DNA from: Gordionus sp. m RMFG-2023
Taxonomy: Eukaryota; Nematomorpha; Gordioida; Chordodea; Parachordodidae
Length of the DNA: 64,000 bases
Assembly: GCF_954871325.1 (NCBI RefSeq)
Contig: NW_027050885.1
Span: 620,001-684,000, forward strand
Reading direction: 5' to 3'
In this document: positions 56,500-64,000 of the stretch, piece after piece
Layout: the number at the start of each line of letters is the position of its first letter
How positions within the stretch are numbered: position 1 is the first letter of the stretch
Program-made: the position numbers and the translations under genes
Notes under the pieces: generated by a model
The model's database searches: none
Seen by the model: the letters and a program-made list of their open reading frames with translations, nothing else
Told to the model about the DNA's origin: nothing

Positions 56500-58141
56500 G
56501 ATTTTTAAAATTTAAAAAAACTCAAGAGATATTAAGGGTTAAATCATTGAGTTAGGGTTAGAGGGTTAAGGTTAGGGTTAGTGTTAGGGTTAGTGTTAGG
56601 GTTAGTGTTAGGGTTAGTGTTAGATATAGGGTTAGTAATAGTATTAAATATATAGAATATAATAAGAATAGTTAAAAATTATTTTTATAAGTTCATAAAG
56701 TATATATTAAAGTGTTTTTTATATATATATCTGAAACATACGTAAAAATGCTTATCACGCGAAAATATAATAAATCCCTTACAAGGGATTTTAAAAATAT
56801 AAAAAATCTCAAGAGATATTAAGGGTTAAATCATTCGGTTAGGGTTATGGTTAGGGGGTTAGGGTTAGGGTTAGTGTTAGGGTTAAGGTTAGTGTTAGAT
56901 TTAGGGTTTTTAAAATTATTTTTCTAAGTTCATAAAGTATATATTAAAGTGTTTTATATATATATATATGTGAAACATACGTAAAAATGCTTATCACGCG
57001 AAAATATAATAAATCCCATAGAAAAGATTTTAAAAATATAAAAAAACTCAAGAGATATTAAGGGTAAATCATTGGGTTAGGGTTAGGGTTAGAGGGTTAA
57101 GGTTAGGGTTAGGGTTAAGGTTTGTGTTAGATTTAGGGTTAGTAATAGTATTATATATATATAATATAAATAGAATATTTTAAAATTATTTTTCTAAGTT
57201 CATAAAGCATATATTAAAGTGTTTTATATATATATATGTGAAACGTAAAAATGCTTATCACGTGATAATATAATAAAACCCTTTCAAGGAATTTTAAAAA
57301 TATAAAAAAACTCAAGGGATATTAAGGGTTAAATCATTGAGTTAGGGTTAGGGTTAGAGGGTTAAGGTTAGGGTTAGGGTTAGTGTTTTAGGGTTAGGGT
57401 TAGTGTTAGATTTAGGGTTAGTAATAGTATTAAATATATAGAATATAATAAGATTATTTTAAAATTATTTTTCTAAGTTCATAAAGTATATATTAAAGTG
57501 TTTTATATATATATATATATGTGAAACATACGTAAAAATGCTTATCACGCGAAAATATAATAAATCCCTTACAAGGGATTTTTAAAATATAAAAAAACTC
57601 AAGAGATATTAAGGGTTAAATCATTGCGTTAGGGTTAGGGTTAGATGGTTAAGGTTAGGGTTAGGGTTAGTGTTAGGGTTAGGGTTAGAGTTAGTGTTAG
57701 ATTTAGGGTTAGTAATAGAATTAAATATATAGAATATAATAAGATTATTTTAAAATTATTTTTCTAAGTTTATAAAGCATATATTTAAGTGTTTTATATA
57801 TATATATGTGAAACATACGTAAAAATGCTTATCACGTGAAAGTATAATAAAACCCATTCAAGTATTTTTAAAAATATAAAAAAACTCAAGGGATATTAAG
57901 GCTTAAATCATTGAGTTAGGGTTAGAGTTAGAGGGTTAAAGTTAGAGTTAGGGTTAGTGTTGGGGTTAGGGTTAGTGTTAGATTTAGGTTTAGTAATAGT
58001 ATTAAATATATAGAATATAATAAGATTATTTTAAAATTATTTTTCTAAGTTCATAAAGTATATATTAGTTTTTTTTATATATATATGTGAAACATATGTA
58101 AAAATGCTTATCACGTGAAAATATAATAAAACCCTTCAAGG
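56500..58141 (+). repeat. 1.62 kb six-monomer repeat, unit 4
   Basis: Same order, 1,642 bp. Shares the unit 2 markers (AAAAAATCTC, ATAGAAAAGATT, CACGTGATAATA). Its D monomer regains GTGTTAGATTTAGG and TATTAGTTTTTTTTAT, so it ends in a standard D from the 13-monomer HOR, which marks the right edge of the series. Confidence 0.85.
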
Positions 58142-60151
58142 GATTTTTAAAATTTAAAAAAACTCAAGAGATATTAATGGTTAAATCATTGGGTTAGGGT
58201 TAGAGGGTTAAGGTTAGGGTTAGTGTTAGGGTTAGTGTTAGGGTTAGTGTTAGATATAGGGTTAGTAATAGTATTAAATATATAGAATATAATAAGATTA
58301 TTTTAAAATTATTTTTCTAAGTTCATAAAGCATATATTAAAGTGTTTTATATATATATATGTGAAACATACGTAAAAATGCTTATCACGTGAAAATATAA
58401 TAAAACCCATTCAAGGAATTTTAAAAATATAAAAAAACTCAAGGGATATTAAGGCTTAAATCATTGAGTTAGGGTTAGGGTTAGAGGGTTAAAGTTAGAG
58501 TTAGGGTTAGTGTTGGGGTTAGGGTTAGTGTTAGATTTAGGTTTAGTAATAGTATTAAATATATAGAATATAATAAGATTATTTTAAAATTATTTTTCTA
58601 AGTTCATAAAGTATATATTAGTGTTTTTTATATATATATGTGAAACATATGTAAAAATGCTTATCACGTGAAAATATAATAAAACCCTTCAAGGGATTTT
58701 TAAAATTTAAAAAAACTCAAGAGATATTAAGGGTTAAATCATTGAGTTAGGGTTAGAGGGTTAAGGTTAGGGTTAGTGTTAGGGTTAGTGTTAGGGTTAG
58801 TGTTAGATATAGGGTTAGTAATAGTATTAAATATATAGAATATAATAAGAATAGTTAAAAATTATTTTTATAAGTTCATAAAGTATATATTAAAGTGTTT
58901 TTTATATATATATCTGAAACATACGTAAAAATGCTTATCACGCGAAAATATAATAAATCCCTTACAAGGGATTTTAAAAATATAAAAAAACTCAAGAGAT
59001 ATTAAGGGTTAAATCATTCGGTTAGGGTTATGGTTAGGGGGTTAGGGTTAGGGTTAGTGTTAGGGTTAAGGTTAGTGTTAGATTTAGGGTTTTTAAAATT
59101 ATTTTTCTAAGTTCATAAAGCATATATTAAAGTGTTTTATATATATATATGTGAAACGTAAAAATGCTTATCACGTGAAAATATAATAAAACCCTTTCAA
59201 GGAATTTTAAAAATATAAAAAAACTCAAGGGATATTAAGGGTTAAATCATTGAGTTAGGGTTAGGGTTAGAGGGTTAAGGTTAGGGTTAGGGTTAGTGTT
59301 TTAGGGTTAGGGTTAGTGTTAGATTTAGGGTTAGTAATAGTATTGAATATATAGAATATAATAAGAATAGTTAAAAATTATTTTTATAAGTTCATAAAGT
59401 ATATATTAAAGTGTTTTTTATATATATATCTGAAACATACGTAAAAATGCTTATCACGCGAAAATATAATAAATCCCTTACAAGGGATTTTAAAAATAAC
59501 TAAAAACTCAAGAGATATTAAGGGTTAAATCATTGCGTTAGGGTTAGGGTTAGAGGTTTAAGGTTATGGTTAGGGTTAGTGTTAGAGGTTTAAGGTTATG
59601 GTTAGGGTTAGTGTTAGATTTAGGGTTAGTAATAGTATTAAATATATAGAATATAATAAGATTATTTTAAAATTATTTTTCTAAGTTCATAAAGTATATA
59701 TTAAAGTGTTTTATATATATATATGTGAAACATACGTAAAAATGCTTATCACGTGAAAGTATAATAAAACCCATTCAAGGAATTTTAAAAATATAAAAAA
59801 ACTCAAGGGATATTAAGGCTTAAATCAATGAGTTAGGGTTAGAGTTAGAGGGTTAAAGTTAGAGTTAGGGTTAGTGTTGGGGTTAGGGTTAGTGTTAGAT
59901 TTAGGTTTAGTAATAGTATTAAATATATAGAATATAATAAGATTATTTTAAAATTATTTTTCTAAGTTCATAAAGTATATATTATAGTGTTTTTTATATA
60001 TATATGTGAAATATAAGTAAAAATGCTATCACGTAAAAATTTAATAAAATCCTTTAAAGGGATTTTAAACGTTAAACCATCATAACCTAATAAACACCTT
60101 CTAGTAGGTAAAATATAAAAAAACTCAAGGGATATTAAGGGTTAAATATTT

Positions 60152-60327
60152 GGGTTAGGGTTAAGGTTAGTAAATGTTTAAAATATATAGAATATATTAA
60201 ATCATTTTAAAATTATTTTTCAAGGTATCTAGTTTAAAGAACTATAGGAATTAATCTCTTTTAAGACATTATATATTATTAGTAAATTAATAAATAATAG
60301 TAAGTTCTTAAAGTAAATATTAAAGTG
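60152..60327 (+). repeat. N-type monomer segment, long form, right edge
   Basis: Long form as at 13,087, between an A end and an O monomer, about 40 kb from the nearest other copy. It has AAGGGATATT like the 10.2 kb copy, where the 13.1, 19.6 and 20.5 kb copies have AACGGATATT, so it looks closer to the source form. Confidence 0.85.
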
Positions 60328-60699
60328 TTTTTTATATATATATCTGAAACATACGTAAAAATGCTTATCACGCGAAAATATAATAAATCCCTTAGAAGGG
60401 ATTTTAAAATTATAAAAAAACTTAAGAGATATTAAGGGTTAAATCATTGCGTTACGGTTAGGGTTATAGGGTTAAGGTTAGGGTTAGGGTTAGTGTTAGG
60501 GTTAGGGTTAAGGTTAGTGTTAGATTTAGGGTTAGTAATAGTATTAAATATATAGAATATAATAAGATTATTTTTAAATTATTTTTCTAAGTTCATAAAG
60601 TATATATTAAAGTGTTTTATATATATATGTGAAACATACGTAAAAATGCTTATCACGCGAAAATATAATAAATCCCATAGAAGGGATTTTAAAAATATA

Positions 60700-62565
60700 A
60701 AAAAACTCAAGAGATATTAAGGGTAAATCATTGGGTTAGGGTTAGGGTTAGAGGGTTTAGGTAGGTTAGGGTTAGAGTTAGTGTTAGATTTAGGGTTAGT
60801 AATAGTATTAAATATATAGAATATAATAAGATTATTTTTAAATTATTTTTCTAAGTTCATAAAGTATATATTAAAGTGTTTTATATATATATGTGAAACA
60901 TACGTAAAAATGCTTATCACGCGAAAATATAATAAATCCCATAGAAGGGATTTTAAAAATATAAAAAAACTCAAGAGATATTAAGGGTAAATCATTGGGT
61001 TAGGGTTAGGGTTAGAGGGTTTAGGTAGGTTAGGGTTAAGGTTTGTGTTAGATTTAGGGTTAGTAATAGTATTATATATATATAATATAAATAGAATATT
61101 TTAAAATTATTTTTCTAAGTTCATAAAGTATATATTAAAGTGTTTTTTATATATATATCTGAAACATACGTAAAAATGCTTATCACGCGAAAATATAATA
61201 AATCCCTTTCAAGGAATTTTAAAAATATTAAAAACTCACGAGATATTAAGGGTTAAATCATTGGGTTAGGGTTAGGGTTAGGGTTAGAGGTTTAAGTTTA
61301 AGGTTAAGGTTAGGGTTAGTGTTAGGGTTAGGGTTAAGGTTAGTGTTAGATTTAGGGTTAGTAATAGTATTAAATATATAGAATATAATAAGATTAATTT
61401 AAAATTATTTTTCTAAGTTCATAAAGCATATATTAAAGTGTTTTATATATATATATGTGAAACATACGTAAAAATGCTTATCACGTGAAAATATAAAAAA
61501 ACCCATTCAAGGAATTTTAAAAATATAAAAAAACTCAAGGGATATTAAGGCTTAAATCATTGAGTTAGGGTTAGGGTTAGAGCGTTAAGGTTAGAGTTAG
61601 GGTTAGTGTTGGGGTTAAGGTTAGTGTTAGATTTAGGTTTAGTAATAGTATTAAATATATAGAATATAATAAGATTATTTTAAAATTATTTTTCTAAGTT
61701 CATAAAGTATATATTAGTGTTTTTTATATATATAGGTAAAACATATGTAAAAATGCTTACCACGTGAAAATATAATAAAACCCTTCAAGGGATTTTTAAA
61801 ATTTAAAAAAACTCAAGAGATATTAAGGGTTAATTCATTGGGTTAGGGTTAGGGTTAGAGGGTTAAGGTTAGGGTTAGTGTTAGGGTTAGTGTTAGATAT
61901 AGGGTTAGTAATAGTATTAAATATATAGAATATAATAAGATTATTTTAAAATTATTTTTCTAAGTTCATAAAGTATATATTAAAGTGTTTTATATATATA
62001 TATGTGAAACATACGTAAAAATGCTTATCACGTAAAAATTTAATAAAATCCTTGAAAGGTATTTTAAAAATATAAAAAAACTCAAGGGATATTAAGGGTT
62101 AAATCATTGAGTTAGGGTTAGGGTTAGAGGGTTAAGGTTAGGGTTAGTGTTAGGGTTAGTGTTTTAGGGTTAGGGTTAGTGTTAGATTTAGGGTTAGTAA
62201 TAGTATTAAATATATAGAATATAATAAGAATAGTTAAAAATTATTTTTTTAAGTTCATAAAGTATATATTAAAGTATTTTTTATATATATATGTGAAACA
62301 TACGTAAAAATGCTTATCACGTGAAAATATAATAAAACCCTTTCAAGGGATTTTAAAAATATAAAAAAACTCAAGGGATATTAAGCGTTAAATTACTGGG
62401 TTAGGGTTAGGGTTAGAGAGTTAAGGTTATGGTTAGGGTTATTGTTAGATTTAGGGTTAGTAATAGTATTAAATATATAGAATATAATAAGATTATTTTA
62501 AAATTTATTTTCTAAGTTCATAAAGTATATATTAAAGTGTTTTATATATATATATGTGAAACATA
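60700..62565 (+). repeat. Rightmost partial higher-order repeat, ends in J
   Basis: The rightmost monomers run roughly B/E hybrid-E-F-G-H-I-J and stop within J after GTGAAACATA. The F monomer near 61,260-61,310 has extra hexamers (TTTAAGTTTAAGG) not seen in other F copies, and the G monomer has GGGGTTAAGG in place of GGGGTTAGGG near 61,613. This edge is slightly diverged, as is common at array margins, but it keeps the standard order. Confidence 0.75.
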
Positions 62566-62587
62566 GTGTTGTTAAAAAGTCGAGTTC

Positions 62588-62618
62588 TTACGACTTGCGA
62601 CTCGAGTCGTAGTCGTAA
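62588..62618. repeat. Near-perfect palindrome centred on CTCGAG
   Basis: TTACGACTTGCGACTC pairs with GAGTCGTAGTCGTAA, with one or two unpaired bases, forming a hairpin of roughly 15 bp arms. It lies in the possible transposon end. Confidence 0.8.
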
Positions 62619-62622
62619 AAAA

Positions 62623-62652
62623 CGGCTCCGACTCAAGCCGATCAAGGAGCCG
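62623..62652. repeat. Short inverted repeat CGGCTCC / GGAGCCG
   Basis: Seven-base arms at 62,623-62,629 and 62,646-62,652, separated by 16 bases. The arm shares GGCTC with the minisatellite that follows, so the array may have grown from this sequence. Confidence 0.7.
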
Positions 62653-62660
62653 CATGAGTC

Positions 62661-62790
62661 GGCTCACTTAGTCGGCTCGCTTAGTCGGCTCGCTTAGTCG
62701 GCTCACTTAGTCGGCTCGCTTAGTCGGCTCGCTTAGTCGGCTCGCTTAGTCGGCTCGCTTAGTCGACTCACTTAGTCGGCTCACTTAGTG
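62661..62790 (+). repeat. 13 bp minisatellite GGCTCRCTTAGTC, 10 units
   Basis: Ten tandem 13 bp units: GGCTCACTTAGTC at units 1 and 4, GGCTCGCTTAGTC at units 2, 3 and 5-8, then GACTCACTTAGTC and GGCTCACTTAGTG, with a broken eleventh unit from 62,791. The repeat is not related to the satellite on its left. Confidence 0.95.
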
Positions 62791-63180
62791 GGCTCAGAGG
62801 GTAGCTTGAGTTTATTTTAAATTTAGAGCCAAAAATTATTTTTATGTTATTGAGAAATTTTAAATAATAGTAGAATTTTATTTATTTATTTTTAGTAAAA
62901 TAATTTATTTTATTTATATTTTATTTAATGCAAATAATATGTTTTGATTTGATTATAATAAAAATGGATTTATTTATTTGATTTTTTTTTAAATAAAAAA
63001 AAATTAATATTTTTAAGCTAAAAATTTTAAGCAAAAAATATTTTTTGAAGTACAAAAATATTTTTGAAACATATTTGCTGATTTTTTGAAGAAATTTTAA
63101 TCTTTTGTTTTATCATAAAATTTTATTCTTTTTTTAATTATATCATAAATAAATAATCTTTTAGGTCAAATCTTCTATAG
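62791..63180. other. AT-rich non-satellite sequence, nothing recognised
   Basis: Homopolymer-rich A/T sequence with no open reading frame of note, no RNA gene and no clear repeat structure. The boundary with the minisatellite is the partial unit GGCTCAGAGGGTAGC. Confidence 0.6.
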
Positions 63181-63375
63181 TTTTTTTTATATTATTTTTA
63201 TAAATATATCTATATTTTAAGTTTATCATTAGAGGTGGCTTTTTCTAAATATTTTTTTAATAAATATATTTATATTTTAAGAATATTAAAAGAGATGGTT
63301 TTTCTTTTTCTAAATAGTTTTTTTTTAAAATATATCTATATTTTAAGTATATTAAAAGAGGTGGTTTTTCTAAAT
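63181..63375 (+). repeat. AT-rich tandem repeat, three units of 60-70 bp
   Basis: Three units ending at 63,250, 63,315 and 63,375. Each holds ATATATCTATATTTTAAG or a close form, then ATTAAAAGAGGTGG, then TTTTTCTAAAT. A partial fourth unit follows to about 63,398. A 69-residue reading frame from a GTG at 63,235 runs through this repeat, but its Phe/Ile/Lys-rich content only mirrors the repeat, so I do not call a gene. Confidence 0.75.
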
Positions 63376-63399
63376 TATTTTTTTATTAATATTTATGTC

Positions 63400-64000
63400 A
63401 AACTTATTTTTAATGCAACAATTGTCATATGCGTTATTTTTTAAGATTTTTGAAATTTTTGGACACAAAAGGGTTATAATATAATTTATATTGTAAAGAT
63501 ATTATATTATAAATTCAATGAAGATGTTCCCTGGAAAAATGATAATTATCATAATAGGTAGGTATATTTTTGAACATATAATATTTTTTTGTGACGCTAA
63601 TGGGCATAAATATGTTTCTTTAACAGGTGAAATTTAATGTAGATGTACCCTAGATAAATGACAATTGTCATAATAGTTATTTTTAAAGTTTTTTAAATTT
63701 TTTTGACGTAAATAGGCTAAAATAAGTACTGCTAATGTCTAAATAAAACTTCAGTGAAGATGTACCCTAGAAAAGTAACAATTGTCATAATCGTTGTTTT
63801 TAAAGTTTTTCGAATTTTTTTGACGTAAATGGGCTAAAATAAGCATTGCTAACATGTTAAAATAAAATTTAAGTGAAGATGTACCCTAGATAAGTGACAA
63901 TTGTCATAATCGTTGTTTTTAAAGTTTTTCGAATTTCTTTGACGTAAATGGGCTAAAATAAGCATTGCTAACATGTTTAAATAAAATTTAAGTGAAGATG
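63400..64000 (+). repeat. 119 bp satellite array, start, runs off window
   Basis: Tandem units marked by GATGTACCCTAGA at 63,523 (degenerate GATGTTCCCTGGA), 63,642, 63,759 and 63,878, with the next at 63,997. The spacings are 119, 117, 119 and 119 bp. Each unit contains a TGACAATTGTCA-like palindrome, then TAATCGTTGTTTTTAAAG, TTTTTTTGACGTAAATGGG and CTAAAATAAGCATTGCTAAC. An older degenerate unit begins near 63,416. Similarity rises to the right, as expected at the edge of a satellite array. It is unrelated to the telomere-like array. Confidence 0.9.

Larger units (their letters stand above)
1..62565 (+). repeat. Telomere-like composite satellite array (whole)
   Basis: One uninterrupted head-to-tail array, all monomers in the same orientation, about 220 copies of mostly 265-320 bp. 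The order within a monomer is: an A-rich start with ACTCAAGGGATATTAAGGG; TTAAATCATTG; 8-15 TTAGGG-like hexamers (with TTAGTG, TTAAGG, TTAGAG and TTATGG variants); GATTTAGGGTTAGTAATAG; an AT-rich middle with TTCTAAGTTCATAAAGTAT; a (TA)n run; GTGAAACATACGTAAAAATG; CTTATCACG followed by TG, CG or TA; and a short dyad such as CCCTTACAAGGG. The array continues past the left window edge. Interspersion of telomeric hexamers in a longer frame is typical of subtelomeric satellites. That location is inference, since no terminal telomere is in view. I see no open reading frame of note and no gene inside it. Confidence 0.97.
62566..62660 (+). mobile_element. Possible hAT-like transposon terminus with hairpins
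   Basis: The satellite stops after GTGAAACATA, and the sequence continues (T)AGTGTTGTTAAAAAGTCGAG. A start of C/TAGTGTTG followed by an A run is common in hAT-superfamily terminal inverted repeats, and palindromic subterminal motifs such as GACTCGAGTC are also seen there. The stretch is much richer in C, G and CpG than either side. I could not find a matching inverted end or an 8 bp target duplication before 64,000, so the element is unproven and may be only one end of a longer or truncated non-autonomous copy. Confidence 0.35.

Noticed and set aside
1-62565. A true terminal telomere
   Set aside because: Pure TTAGGG runs never exceed 10 units and are always inside the longer monomer; no terminal tract is in view.
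1-62565. CRISPR-like array of repeats and spacers
   Set aside because: The whole monomer is repeated, including the parts that would be spacers, and the length is far above that of CRISPR units.
1-62565. Centromeric satellite
   Set aside because: The higher-order structure and the CDEI-like ATCACGTG are suggestive, but the embedded telomeric hexamers fit a subtelomeric satellite better. Without chromatin data I do not claim a centromere.
1-62565. TATA-rich runs and TATAAA-like motifs as promoters
   Set aside because: They occur in every monomer as part of a (TA)n run of variable length, with no gene downstream.
63235-63444. 69-residue open reading frame on the + strand
   Set aside because: It starts at GTG, is made of Phe, Ile, Lys, Leu and Tyr as any AT-rich DNA would give, and follows the 60-70 bp tandem repeat; no domain or signal is visible.
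62566-64000. A complete hAT element in the right flank
   Set aside because: No transposase reading frame and no matching inverted terminus or target duplication could be found before the window end.

Overview
The window is eukaryotic, almost entirely satellite DNA, with no protein-coding gene that I can support. Positions 1 to about 62,565 are one head-to-tail array of composite AT-rich monomers, mostly 265-320 bp. By arithmetic there are about 220 of them. Each monomer carries a block of telomere-like TTAGGG hexamers and variants (TTAGTG, TTAAGG, TTAGAG, TTATGG) inside an otherwise unrelated AT-rich frame. Such interspersion of telomeric repeats in a longer monomer is typical of subtelomeric or telomere-associated satellites. 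TTAGGG is the telomere motif of most animals, many fungi, some protists and a few plants (Asparagales), so the sequence does not fix the organism. The strong AT bias and the flanking elements do not settle it either.

Monomers fall into recurring types, called A to O here from shared diagnostic sequences. The basic order A-B-E-F-G-H-I-J-K-L-M-C-D forms a 13-monomer higher-order repeat (HOR) of about 3.67 kb. Full copies lie at 1,165-4,824, 15,588-19,264 and 31,802-35,467, with partial copies between them. Several layers of larger duplication overlie this: a 7.44 kb tandem duplication (12.36-19.80 and 19.80-26.7 kb), a 9.2 kb tandem duplication (33.43-42.63 and 42.63-51.83 kb), a 1.42 kb tandem duplication (3.67-6.51 kb), a displaced 3.94 kb copy, a 5 kb block repeated 30.6 kb away, and a younger 1.62 kb six-monomer HOR in four copies (51.6-58.1 kb) that shows a 3,258 bp alternating super-period. 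Hybrid monomers, one lost monomer and stepwise changes in TTAGGG copy number point to repeated unequal exchange, not telomerase addition, as the source of this array.

The array ends abruptly inside a J-type monomer at 62,565/62,566. The right flank is different DNA. First comes a CG-containing stretch whose first bases resemble a hAT-type transposon terminus, followed by hairpins and a 13 bp minisatellite (62,661-62,790). Then comes plain AT-rich sequence (62,791-63,180), three copies of a roughly 60-70 bp AT-rich repeat (63,181-63,375), and the start of a second, unrelated satellite with a 119 bp period (from about 63,400 through the window end). That second satellite has a 12 bp palindrome in its core.

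The G-rich strand of the hexamers runs left to right, toward the non-satellite flank. If the array is subtelomeric in the usual orientation, the chromosome end should lie to the right. If the array lies at the left chromosome end, it is inverted relative to the telomere. All repeat boundaries were read by eye and may be off by some tens of bases, because breakpoints lie in sequence shared by both monomers.
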